This document shows positions 35,431-42,877 of a stretch of 64,000 bases of DNA, one piece after another (within the stretch, counting starts at the first letter, position 1; each line of letters starts with the position of its first letter). Both the position numbers and the translations under genes were made by a program. The stretch spans positions 124,001 to 188,000 of the forward strand of contig NZ_CAJYQD010000034.1 in the NCBI RefSeq assembly GCF_913776855.1, given 5' to 3'. Origin of the DNA: an uncultured Sphingomonas sp. (GTDB taxonomy: Bacteria > Pseudomonadota > Alphaproteobacteria > Sphingomonadales > Sphingomonadaceae). Under the pieces are notes generated by a model. It did not search any database. It was not told where the DNA came from and saw nothing but the letters and a program-made list of their open reading frames with translations.

Positions 35431-36512
35431 ACCTTGCCTCCCAATGCCTTGTATTCGCGGGCGAACTGCTTGTCGTAGGTGCCATAGTCGTCGCCATTAT
35501 AGGCGCGCGCCATGCCGACGAAATCCTTGCGGCGCAGTGCCGACACCATGCCCGGCGTCTTGATGCAATAGCCGACGAACGCGTCCAGCTGCCCGCGCTC
35601 GCCCGCCTTCATCGCCTCGACGAAGGCGAAGACGTCCTTGTACCCGCACTTCCAGTAATTGGCGCCCAGCACCTGGCACATGCCCCATGACGTCGATTGC
35701 AGCGCGGCATCGGCGTCGAGCGCCATTGCCTCGCGCAGCGTCCGCCATGCGGTCGCATGGTCCTTGTTGTTCTTCTGCCACTGCCACCCGGCCTTCTTCT
35801 TATAGGGGTAGGACAGCAGCGGATGCGTCTCGTCATATTTCTTCTTGGTCAGCTTGCGGAACCAGTGCCCCTCGAACGCGATCTTGGGCAGGCCGTCAGC
35901 GCCGAAGCCCGATCGTCCGCCCGACTCGACCGTCGCCAGCGCCCGGACCAGCAGCGGGTCGATGTCGCGCCCCAGCCGCGCCGCCGCGTCGATATAGTCG
36001 CGATCGGTCAGCTTGCGGGCCGCCCCGCCACTGCCCCCCGCAGGCGCGGGGTTGGCCGGTGCCGCGCCCTTGCCGGCGGTGCGACCGGCGGGCGACGGCG
36101 CACTGACCCGGCGTTCGCGGCTACGATCGGCGAACAGCGAACTCCATGCCCCCGCCATCGCGCGTTGCAGGTCGGCCAGCTGCCCCTGCGCCCAGTCCGT
36201 CCAGGAACGATCCGCATCGGCTGGCGGCGTGACGCGACGCGCGCGCATCCGTTCCCCCGCGCGCGCCAGCATCATCTGCAGCGTGCGCCCTTCGGGATCG
36301 ACCCGCCCGTCGGGATGGGGATAGCGCAGGATCTCGCGCTGAAACCGGTTGATCCGGTTGACCAGCGCCGGATCGGACCGACCGTTTTCCGGCAGGGCGG
36401 CACGGTCGTCGATGACGTTGAACAAATGCTGGACCGTGCGCACATCGCCAGGGCGATTCGCCGCGCGGCGTCCTGTTCCCACCGGTGCGGTCAGCAAGCC
36501 GCGAGCAGCCAT
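35427..36512 (-). CDS. N-acetylmuramidase family protein (DUF3380) with peptidoglycan-binding-like N-terminus
   Basis: 361 aa. An N-terminal part (about 1-100, HLFNVIDDRAALPENGRSD) resembles PG-binding linkers. A low-complexity Pro/Ala region follows, and then the PF11860-type muramidase domain (about 180-361) with ATVESGGRSGFGADGLPKIAFEGHWF and STSWGMCQVLGANYWKCGY. The Glu of VESGG is the expected catalytic acid. Many homologues are phage endolysins, but no phage gene is nearby. ATG 36512 has a GGAGAAA site. No signal peptide is seen. It shares a TTGA overlap with the SH3-like lipoprotein. Confidence 0.83.
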   Translation of the reverse strand: MAARGLLTAPVGTGRRAANRPGDVRTVQHLFNVIDDRAALPENGRSDPALVNRINRFQREILRYPHPDGRVDPEGRTLQMMLARAGERMRARRVTPPADADRSWTDWAQGQLADLQRAMAGAWSSLFADRSRERRVSAPSPAGRTAGKGAAPANPAPAGGSGGAARKLTDRDYIDAAARLGRDIDPLLVRALATVESGGRSGFGADGLPKIAFEGHWFRKLTKKKYDETHPLLSYPYKKKAGWQWQKNNKDHATAWRTLREAMALDADAALQSTSWGMCQVLGANYWKCGYKDVFAFVEAMKAGERGQLDAFVGYCIKTPGMVSALRRKDFVGMARAYNGDDYGTYDKQFAREYKALGGKV

Positions 36513-36900
36513 ATCGTTTCTCCGTTTTACGGCGAACATGGATTGCCGGCATGATCGCCCCGACCGGCCCCGTGGTGCAACCCCCACCGGACCGAAAAAA
36601 TAGTGTACCTGCCGATTTAGCCCCTTGCTTTTCGGGAAGGCGGCAGAGGTCCGCGCGTCGCAAGCTGGCTGCGCCGAACTGCCGATCCGTTCCCCGCCCA
36701 TCGCAAAATTTAGCTGCTTGCGCGGTGGGAGATTTCCTACAATTAGTAGTGCCGATGGCGGCGCGACCGCTACACATGGTATAACCCCGACCGGAACCGG
36801 TGACGCCCCCGTCGCGTCGCCGGGGTTCGTTCGGACCGGTGACAAACCGATTTTCATATGCAGGGGCATCCCATCCCCGCCGAACACAGGAACCGGGACG
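36513..36900. other. Non-coding divergent region upstream of nrdA
   Basis: 388 bases between the muramidase start and the nrdA start. It contains an AT-richer patch at 36695-36755 and a direct repeat ACCGGTGAC at 36797 and 36835. A GC hairpin, CCCCGTCGCGTCGCCGGGG, lies between these repeats. I see no unambiguous NrdR box. nrdA and muramidase promoters must lie here. Confidence 0.5.
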
Positions 36901-38799
36901 ATGACCTTTCAGGACAGTCAGGACGCCCAGATGAACGAACTGCAATTCGCCGATCCGGCCCCCGCCGCCCCGACCCCCGAACGGACCAGCCGCACGGTCG
37001 ATGCGCTGCTGCACGCGGTCGAGGTAGATCATTCGCGCGACGCGCTGCTGACCGATTTCGGCAAGGATACGCTGAAGGACCGCTACCTTCTTCCCGGCGA
37101 ATCGTACCAGGACCTGTTCGTGCGCGTGGCGTCGGCCTATGCCGATGACGCCGAACACGCCCAGCGGCTGTACGACTATATCTCAAAGCTGTGGTTCATG
37201 CCGGCCACGCCGGTCCTGTCGAACGGCGGCACCGGACGCGGGCTGCCGATCAGCTGCTATCTCAACTCGGTTCCCGACAGCCTCGAAGGGATCGTCGAGA
37301 CGTGGAACGAGAATGTGTGGCTGGCGTCGCGCGGCGGCGGCATCGGCACCTATTGGGGCAGCGTGCGCGGCATCGGCGAGCCGGTCGGCCTGAACGGCAA
37401 GACCAGCGGCATCATCCCGTTCGTCCGCGTCATGGATTCGCTGACGCTGGCGATTTCGCAGGGGTCGCTGCGGCGCGGATCGGCCGCCTGCTATCTCGAC
37501 ATCAGCCATCCGGAGATCGAGGAGTTCCTCGAAATCCGCAAGCCCAGCGGCGACTTCAACCGCAAGGCGCTGAACCTGCACCACGGCGTGCTGATCCCCG
37601 ACGCGTTCATGGAAGCGGTGCGCGACGGCGCCGAATGGGAGCTGAAGAGTCCGAAGGACGGATCGGTCCGCACCACCGTCGACGCGCGCTCCCTGTTCCA
37701 GAAGCTGGTCGAGACTCGCCTCGCGACCGGTGAGCCGTACATCGTGTTCAGCGATCACGTGAACAACACGATGCCCAAGCATCACCGCGACCTGGGCCTC
37801 AAGGTATCGACGTCGAACCTGTGCAGCGAGATCACACTGCCGACCGGCACCGACCACCTCGGCAACGACCGCACCGCCGTGTGCTGCCTGTCGTCGCTGA
37901 ACCTCGAAACCTGGGACGAATGGAACGGCGACAAGCGCTTCATCGAGGACGTGATGCGCTTCCTCGACAATGTGCTGACCGACTATATCGAGCGTGCGCC
38001 GGACGAGATGGCCCGCGCCCGCTATTCGGCCAGCCGCGAGCGGTCGGTCGGCCTGGGCGTGATGGGCTTCCACTCGTTCCTGCAGGCGCGCGGCCTGCCG
38101 TTCGAAGGGGCGATGGCGAAGGCGTGGAACCTGAAGATCTTCCGCCACGTCAACGCGCAGGTGAACGAGGCGTCGATGCACCTCGCCAACGAGCGTGGCC
38201 CCTGCCCCGACGCCGCCGATATGGGCGTGATGGAGCGGTTCAGCTGCAAGATGGCGATCGCGCCGACCGCGTCGATCAGCATCATCTGCGGCGGCACCAG
38301 CGCGTGCATCGAACCGATCCCGGCGAACATCTATACCCACAAGACGCTGAGCGGTTCGTGGTCGGTCAAGAACCCGTATCTCGAAAAGCTGCTGATCGCG
38401 AAGTCTAAGAACAGCGATGCGGTGTGGAATTCGATCCTCGAGCGTGGCGGGTCGGTCCAGCATCTCGATTTCCTCAGCCAAGAGGAAAAGGACACCTACA
38501 AGACCAGCTTCGAGATCGACCAGCGCTGGCTGCTCGAACTGGCGGGCGACCGCGCGCCGTTCATCGACCAGGCACAGTCGCTGAACCTGTTCATTCCGGC
38601 CGATGTCGAGAAGTGGGACCTGCTGATGCTCCACTATCGCGCGTGGGAGCTGGGCATCAAATCGCTTTATTACCTGCGGTCGAAGTCTGTGCAGCGCGCC
38701 GGGTTCGCCGGTGGCGTCGAGGCGGACAATACGTCCGAGTTGGCCAAGTTCGATCTGGGCGAGAGCACGGATTATGATGAATGTCTGGCCTGTCAGTAA
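36901..38799 (+). CDS. nrdA: Ribonucleoside-diphosphate reductase alpha subunit, class Ia
   Basis: Reduces ribonucleotides to deoxyribonucleotides with NrdB. 632 aa, shorter than the 761-aa E. coli protein because the N-terminal ATP-cone is absent. Active-site Cys: ISCYLNS, SNLCSEI and VCCLSSLN. Radical-relay tyrosines: SLYYLRSKS. C-terminal CxxC (CLACQ, C628 and C631) for thioredoxin reduction. Specificity-site loops are present, so only the overall activity site is missing. ATG 36901 is preferred; the frame extends upstream but is not protein-like. nrdB follows 818 bp later. Confidence 0.96.
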   Translation: MTFQDSQDAQMNELQFADPAPAAPTPERTSRTVDALLHAVEVDHSRDALLTDFGKDTLKDRYLLPGESYQDLFVRVASAYADDAEHAQRLYDYISKLWFMPATPVLSNGGTGRGLPISCYLNSVPDSLEGIVETWNENVWLASRGGGIGTYWGSVRGIGEPVGLNGKTSGIIPFVRVMDSLTLAISQGSLRRGSAACYLDISHPEIEEFLEIRKPSGDFNRKALNLHHGVLIPDAFMEAVRDGAEWELKSPKDGSVRTTVDARSLFQKLVETRLATGEPYIVFSDHVNNTMPKHHRDLGLKVSTSNLCSEITLPTGTDHLGNDRTAVCCLSSLNLETWDEWNGDKRFIEDVMRFLDNVLTDYIERAPDEMARARYSASRERSVGLGVMGFHSFLQARGLPFEGAMAKAWNLKIFRHVNAQVNEASMHLANERGPCPDAADMGVMERFSCKMAIAPTASISIICGGTSACIEPIPANIYTHKTLSGSWSVKNPYLEKLLIAKSKNSDAVWNSILERGGSVQHLDFLSQEEKDTYKTSFEIDQRWLLELAGDRAPFIDQAQSLNLFIPADVEKWDLLMLHYRAWELGIKSLYYLRSKSVQRAGFAGGVEADNTSELAKFDLGESTDYDECLACQ

Positions 38800-38807
38800 G
38801 CGGGTCG

Positions 38808-38833
38808 CCCTGCCTTGCTCAAGCAAGGCAGGG
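38808..38833 (+). terminator. Perfect hairpin 9 bases after the nrdA stop
   Basis: Inverted repeat CCCTGCCTTGCT/AGCAAGGCAGGG with a tiny loop (about 11 paired bases, no T-run). It could slow transcription, protect the nrdA 3' end or terminate weakly. A second hairpin lies at 38854-38877 (GGGGGCGC...GTCCCC). Confidence 0.55.
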
Positions 38834-38906
38834 ACAGACCACGGCGGGCAGCGGGGGCGCATAGCGTCCCCGTCTGACGGCGTGGTCGTGCAAACTGCAC
38901 CCACGA

Positions 38907-38929
38907 AAAAGGGGGCACGCAGCCCCCTT
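38907..38929 (-). terminator. Rho-independent terminator of the DUF2171 gene
   Basis: On the minus strand, AAGGGGGC/GCCCCCTT with a 5-base loop followed by TTTTTCG. It is placed 25 bp after the DUF2171 stop, so it also ends any nrdA read-through from the other side. Confidence 0.75.
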
Positions 38930-38953
38930 CCCCGTCGCAGATCGTGCGATCGA

Positions 38954-39229
38954 TCAAATGGCGCCGCCATCCTCTTCGGTTTCGAACGTCACCGCGACAT
39001 CGGCGTTGGCAGAGAGACGAACGGTGTCGCCCTCGACCTCGGCGACGAGGCCGCCGTCGATATAATGGTGATGACCGGCATGGCTGCTTTCGGCACCTTC
39101 GATCTCCGCGCCGCTGTCCTTCTTGGTCAGCTTGATGCGGTCGCCTTCGACGCGATCGACGGTGCCGACATGGACGCCGTCGGCGCCGACGACTTCGGCA
39201 TGTTCCTTGATGTTGCTGAGATCGGCCAT
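38954..39229 (-). CDS. DUF2171 family protein
   Basis: 91 aa, soluble, beta-rich (PRC-barrel-like). ADLSNIKEHAEVVGADGVHVG, VDRVEGDRIKLTKKDSG and a His-rich loop (SSHAGHHHYIDGGLV) match DUF2171 proteins, which are linked to stress response only by occurrence. The ATG has an ideal AGGAGAAA site. It is transcribed against nrdA and nrdB and splits them. Confidence 0.8.
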   Translation of the reverse strand: MADLSNIKEHAEVVGADGVHVGTVDRVEGDRIKLTKKDSGAEIEGAESSHAGHHHYIDGGLVAEVEGDTVRLSANADVAVTFETEEDGGAI

Positions 39230-39282
39230 GGTGTTTCTCCTGTGGGGGCGGCGGTCAAACGCACGTCCGCGCAGTTGGTCGC

Positions 39283-39483
39283 ATGACCGCGAACGTCGTC
39301 ATCATGTTGTCGGTCGCGCTGGTGTCGGGCGGCGTCGGGCTGTGGCTGCTGCTGCGGCTCAGGTCGCGTGCCACGCCGCAGAGCCGCTATGCTCATGCTA
39401 TGGTGGGGGTCATGGCAATGGCGCTCGGCATCATCCTGACGATCTTCGGCATCGCGCAATGGTCGTGGAGCAGCGCGCCATGA
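39283..39483 (+). CDS. Small membrane protein, 66 aa
   Basis: Two hydrophobic helices (about 3-26 and 42-60) joined by a basic loop (RSRATPQSRYAHA). No family recognised. It lies between DUF2171 (divergent) and nrdB (same strand), with no clear ribosome site; real coding is likely but not certain. Confidence 0.5.
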   Translation: MTANVVIMLSVALVSGGVGLWLLLRLRSRATPQSRYAHAMVGVMAMALGIILTIFGIAQWSWSSAP

Positions 39484-39494
39484 ACCGACCCAAC

Positions 39495-39573
39495 CGTGCC
39501 TCCGCGAAGGCGGGGGTCCAGCGCCACAAGCGACGACGTTCGCGACCCTAGGCTCCCGCCTGCGCGGGAGCAC
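39495..39573. repeat. Palindromic intergenic repeat, family B, copy 2
   Basis: Left arm 39495-39521 (TCCGCGAAGGCGGGGGTC core) and right arm 39548-39573 (CTCCCGCCTGCGCGGGAG). It lies directly upstream of nrdB, so it is transcribed or acts as a promoter barrier. Confidence 0.75.
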
Positions 39574-39616
39574 CACAGAAATCCAAGACAAACCAACGTT
39601 TCCCCGGAGTAACCCC

Positions 39617-40666
39617 ATGTCGCTCACCGAAGCCCGCAAGCAGTACAAGCCGTTCGAATACCCCTGGGCGTTCGATTTCTGGAAGCGCCAGCAGCAGATC
39701 CACTGGATGCCCGAAGAGGTGCCGCTGGGTGAAGATTGCCGCGACTGGGCGCAGAAGCTGACGCCACACGAACGCAACCTGCTGACGCAGATCTTTCGCT
39801 TCTTCACCCAGGCGGACGTCGAGGTGCAGGATTGCTATCACGAAAAATACGGCCGCATCTTCAAGCCGACCGAGATCAAGATGATGCTCGCCGCCTTCTC
39901 CAACATGGAGACGGTGCATATCGCGGCGTACAGCCACCTGCTCGACACGATCGGGATGCCCGAGAGCGAGTATGGCGCCTTCCTCGAATATAGCGAGATG
40001 AAGGACAAGCACGACTATCTGCAGAATTTCGGCGTCGATACCGATGAGGACATTGCCAAGACGCTGGCGATGTTCGGCGGCTTTACCGAAGGATTGCAGC
40101 TGTTCGCGTCGTTCGCGATGCTGATGAACTTCCCGCGCTTCAACAAGATGAAGGGCATGGGGCAGATCGTGTCGTGGTCGGTCCGCGACGAGAGCCTGCA
40201 CTGCGAAGGCATCATCAAGCTGTTCCACGCCTTCTGCAAGGAACGCGACTGCATGACCCGCGCCGTGCGCGACGACATCGCCGACATGTGCCAGACGACG
40301 GTGCGGCTGGAGGACAACTTCATCGATCTCGCCTTCGAAATGGGGCCGGTCCACGGCATGACCGCGAAGGAGATCAAGAAGTATATCCGCTACATCGCCG
40401 ACTGGCGGCTGGGACAGTTGGGCATGAAGCCGATCTATCTGATCGACGAACATCCCCTGCCGTGGCTGGCGCCGCTGCTGAACGGTGTCGAACACGCCAA
40501 TTTCTTCGAACAGCGCGCGACGGAGTATTCGAAGGCAGCGACGCGCGGTAACTGGAACGAGGTCTGGGACGGCTTCGACAAGCGGCAGAAGGCCAAGGTT
40601 ACGGCACCGGCGAACGAGGAAGCCACGGGCATGGGCGATATGTTCGGGGGCGCGGCGGCGGAGTAA
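39617..40666 (+). CDS. nrdB: Ribonucleoside-diphosphate reductase beta subunit, class Ia
   Basis: Di-iron tyrosyl-radical subunit, 349 aa. Metal ligands D67, E98, H101, E158, E192 and H195 and the radical tyrosine Y105 (HIAAYSHLL) are all in place. No N-terminal ATP-cone either. The C-terminus (GMGDMFGGAAAE) is the tail that docks on NrdA. The start ATG follows GGAGTAAC. Element D lies 108 bp after its stop. Confidence 0.96.
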   Translation: MSLTEARKQYKPFEYPWAFDFWKRQQQIHWMPEEVPLGEDCRDWAQKLTPHERNLLTQIFRFFTQADVEVQDCYHEKYGRIFKPTEIKMMLAAFSNMETVHIAAYSHLLDTIGMPESEYGAFLEYSEMKDKHDYLQNFGVDTDEDIAKTLAMFGGFTEGLQLFASFAMLMNFPRFNKMKGMGQIVSWSVRDESLHCEGIIKLFHAFCKERDCMTRAVRDDIADMCQTTVRLEDNFIDLAFEMGPVHGMTAKEIKKYIRYIADWRLGQLGMKPIYLIDEHPLPWLAPLLNGVEHANFFEQRATEYSKAATRGNWNEVWDGFDKRQKAKVTAPANEEATGMGDMFGGAAAE

Positions 40667-41099
40667 GCCGCGCCGGGCAAGGGGCAGCATGGCTGCCCCG
40701 AACCTCAAGGTGCGGCCGGGCGGCAGCGCCGAAAGCGCCGTCCGACGGCAGGGACTTAGCCCATGCCGGCCGTCCAAAGTTCACTAAGTTCACCCTCGCA
40801 CGCAATTCGCGCGTGCTGCTTTCGAACCGTTCAAAGAGCGCGGAGTGTGGCGACCCGGCAGCAGGATGGCGAAGTCTGGTCGTGTAGGACAGTGCGAAGT
40901 TATAGCCCCTATCGCGCCATCGGCGTGCATCGGACAATCTATAGCTAACGATAGGTCTCGCTTCGCTTCTACACTTCGAACCAAGAATACCATGTTATGT
41001 TATTTCATATTGCAATCGATATTGTTTTGATCGTCTCTTGTTCCCTGTTAAAACCATTCTTGCACCTGATATGTTCTTTCCTCATTAAGGAGAGAAGAT
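40667..41099. other. Non-coding region with element D and an AT-rich leader
   Basis: 433 bases between nrdB and the 66-aa gene. 40774-40908 is element D. From about 40920 the sequence turns markedly AT-rich with many T-tracts. It ends in an AAGGAGAG ribosome site at 41087-41094. No gene seen; it probably holds the promoter of the 66-aa gene. Confidence 0.6.
40774..40908 (+). repeat. Element D, copy 2
   Basis: CCAAAGTTCACTAAGTTCAC, CCTCG, a hairpin GCACGC/GCGTGC (40798-40803 with 40811-40816) and, about 95 bases later, TCGTGTAGGACAGTGCGAAG. It follows nrdB on the coding strand. Confidence 0.6.
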
Positions 41100-41300
41100 A
41101 TGCCAATGTATGTCGTCAATAATAATGCGCAGTGGAATGGTGACCACGAAGTTCATGAAACCACCTGCCGGTATATGCCTTCGAGCTACAAAGATCTTGG
41201 CTACCATTCCTCGTGTTCATCAGCGATAACGGAAGCGAAGCGCACTTATTCGCAGTCCAACGGTTGCGCTACCTGCTCCCCAAGCTGCCATACCTCGTAA
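41100..41300 (+). CDS. Small His/Cys-rich protein, 66 aa, unknown
   Basis: Cys/His pairs suggest a metal-binding fold: GDHEVHETTC (H16, H19, C23), SSC (C39) and a C-terminal GCATCSPSCH (C56, C59, C63, H64). YVVNNNAQWNGDHEVH is a start I know only from uncharacterised bacterial proteins. GC is clearly below the neighbours, and the leader is AT-rich, suggesting recent transfer. AAGGAGAG sits 5 bases before ATG. It converges with the HNH gene 4 bp away. I know no function. Confidence 0.72.
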   Translation: MPMYVVNNNAQWNGDHEVHETTCRYMPSSYKDLGYHSSCSSAITEAKRTYSQSNGCATCSPSCHTS

Positions 41301-41304
41301 GATT

Positions 41305-41640
41305 TTACCGTCCCCGCCGCACCGGCACCCTGAAGTCGGCGGGTTTGCCAGCTACCCAGCGCACAAATCTGGCCACCGCCGGTACGGCGCGCAGCACGTC
41401 CAGGTCGGCGAGCGGGCCGGCGAGTTCGGCGTTGGTGGCGCTGGCGTGGATGGTGCGGTGGCAGATGGGATGGACCGGAACGGTTTCGCGCCCGCCTTCG
41501 CTCTTGGGCACACGGTGGTGCCATTCGACCTGGCTGCCGATAGGCCGGTCGCATAGTGCGCAAGCGAGCGGCGCTTCGGCGCGGGCGGCAAGTGCCTCAG
41601 CCGCCGCCAGTCCTGCCTTGCGCTTCACTCGTCCTGCCAT
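41305..41640 (-). CDS. HNH endonuclease family protein
   Basis: 111 aa. The HNH core reads CALCDRPIGSQVEWHHRVPK and PVHPICHRTIHA: two CxxC-like zinc half-sites (CALC and C-H), the WHH catalytic His and the final H. The N-terminus is basic (AGRVKRKAGL). Without a partner gene I cannot call it a restriction enzyme. Convergent with the 66-aa gene; these two make a short accessory islet between nrdB and conserved secreted genes. The start was chosen at ATG 41640; no clear ribosome site. Confidence 0.78.
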   Translation of the reverse strand: MAGRVKRKAGLAAAEALAARAEAPLACALCDRPIGSQVEWHHRVPKSEGGRETVPVHPICHRTIHASATNAELAGPLADLDVLRAVPAVARFVRWVAGKPADFRVPVRRGR

Positions 41641-41777
41641 GGGCGAAAAGATCGGAAGCAGCGCGGCAATTGACAAGAGTCTTGAACGCTCCGGCACAAG
41701 GTTAACCGCAGATGAAGGAACCGCCGTCGCCAGACGGGGGTTATAGCGCGGCAAGTTCAGGCAAAGGGAGAACCCCC

Positions 41778-42089
41778 ATGCACCGCAAACTATTGCTGAT
41801 CGCCGCCACCGTTACTGCGACCGTCGCAACGCCGGCGCTGGCCAAGGACCGCCGCACGGTCCCGGTCTATTCGGACTATAATCCCTATTATCTGGATTAT
41901 AAGACCGACATCTCGGAGGCGAAGCGCGAGCTGCGCAAGGACCTGGCCCGCGCCGACGATGCCGCCAGCCGCGAGGATGCGTGGGCGGAATATCGTCGCG
42001 AAGTGGCCGATGCGCGCCACGATTTCCGCAAGGAAATGGCCGAGCGCGGCATGATCGTCCGCAACGGGCGGGTGACGGTCGAAGAATAA
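41778..42089 (+). CDS. Small secreted helical protein
   Basis: 103 aa with signal peptide MHRKLLLIAATVTATVATPALA. The mature part is an Arg/Glu-rich amphipathic helix (SEAKRELRKDLARADDAAS, EYRREVADARHDFRKEM), likely periplasmic. No family recognised. It has a GGGAG site, and a strong terminator follows. Confidence 0.7.
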   Translation: MHRKLLLIAATVTATVATPALAKDRRTVPVYSDYNPYYLDYKTDISEAKRELRKDLARADDAASREDAWAEYRREVADARHDFRKEMAERGMIVRNGRVTVEE

Positions 42090-42112
42090 CCGCGGCACAG
42101 CGGTCCTACGGG

Positions 42113-42146
42113 AAAAGGCCGTCGGGTTCGCGCCCGGCGGCCTTTT
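42113..42146. terminator. Bidirectional rho-independent terminator
   Basis: AAAAGGCCG (42113-42121) pairs with CGGCCTTTT (42138-42146), with inner CGGG/CCCG pairs. It has T-tracts in both directions and ends the helical-protein gene and the convergent 195-aa gene, whose stop it touches. Confidence 0.85.
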
Positions 42147-42733
42147 CAGTAGATGGCGTCGAATCTCCAGCCGGTCAGGCGCAGCATCGCCATGCCGGTG
42201 GCCCGCACGGCCCCATGCTCGGGACTCCAGCGAACGGTCAGGCGATAACGGTGTCCGATGGACCGTTCCACCAGCCACTGCGCGCCGTCCAACCCGCCGC
42301 CGCCGCATTCGGCCGGCGTGATGGCAAGCGGGTTCGCTGCGATCAATCGTCGCCGCAGATCGCTCGCTTCGGCGGACGTCAGCGGTCGGTCGACACGATC
42401 GGCGATGGCGCCCGGTTCATACCCACCCTGCCCGGTCAGCCGTACCGCCAGCAGGCGCGGCGCGCGACCGGCCAATCCCTCAACACGGACGATAACCGGC
42501 GCGTCGAAACTGGGAAGCCAAGTGAAACGCAGTGAGTCCGCACTGCCGCGAACTGCCATCGCGTACAGCGATGGTTCCGCAGCCGCGCGCAGATGCTTGC
42601 CATACCAGTCGCGCTCGAACGCAGTCACGACCGGGATCGCCTTTCCCCTGCCGAAACAATGTATCTGCGGATCGACATATCGGGGCGGGAAATAGAGCGG
42701 CTGCGCGACAAGCAACATGGTGGAAAACAACAT
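42146..42733 (-). CDS. Secreted protein of unknown function
   Basis: 195 aa. The N-terminus MLFSTMLLVAQPLYFPP looks like a short export signal. Two unpaired Cys-containing parts (IHCFGRGKAIPVVTAFERDWYG, AECGGGGLDGAQWLVERS). No family recognised. Upstream, on the same strand, lies the outer-membrane protein, but a terminator separates them. Confidence 0.6.
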   Translation of the reverse strand: MLFSTMLLVAQPLYFPPRYVDPQIHCFGRGKAIPVVTAFERDWYGKHLRAAAEPSLYAMAVRGSADSLRFTWLPSFDAPVIVRVEGLAGRAPRLLAVRLTGQGGYEPGAIADRVDRPLTSAEASDLRRRLIAANPLAITPAECGGGGLDGAQWLVERSIGHRYRLTVRWSPEHGAVRATGMAMLRLTGWRFDAIY

Positions 42734-42781
42734 CGGCTGTCCCGATCCATCAGACCTGCGAAAGCGGGAACGCTGCCAAAC

Positions 42782-42815
42782 AAAAGGCCCCGGACGCAAG
42801 CGCCCGGAGCCTTTC
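42782..42815 (-). terminator. Terminator of the outer-membrane protein gene
   Basis: On the minus strand, AAAGGCTCCGGGCG/CGTCCGGGGCCTTT with a CTTG loop, followed by TTGTTTGG. A second hairpin GGCGGGTCC/GGACCCGCC (42834-42860) sits nearer the stop. Confidence 0.8.
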
Positions 42816-42877
42816 GCGATACGCAATTACCGGGGCGGGTCCCGATACGCCGGACCCGCCCGAAACTGGCACGATGC

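Noticed and set aside
35427..36512. Prophage remnant, because of the endolysin-like muramidase
   Set aside because: No holin, tail, capsid, integrase or att-like repeat is near; flanks are ordinary core genes.
36625..36900. N-terminal extension of NrdA by 92 codons, as if an ATP-cone
   Set aside because: Translation of this part has no resemblance to the ATP-cone and reads through the promoter region; ATG 36901 fits family start.
36513..36900. NrdR box before nrdA
   Set aside because: ACTACTAATTGTAGG-like dyad near 36737-36751 is only a loose fit to the known NrdR site and no pair of boxes is seen.
41305..41640. Restriction-modification system or homing intron, because of the HNH protein
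   Set aside because: No methyltransferase, intron boundary or split gene is seen beside it.
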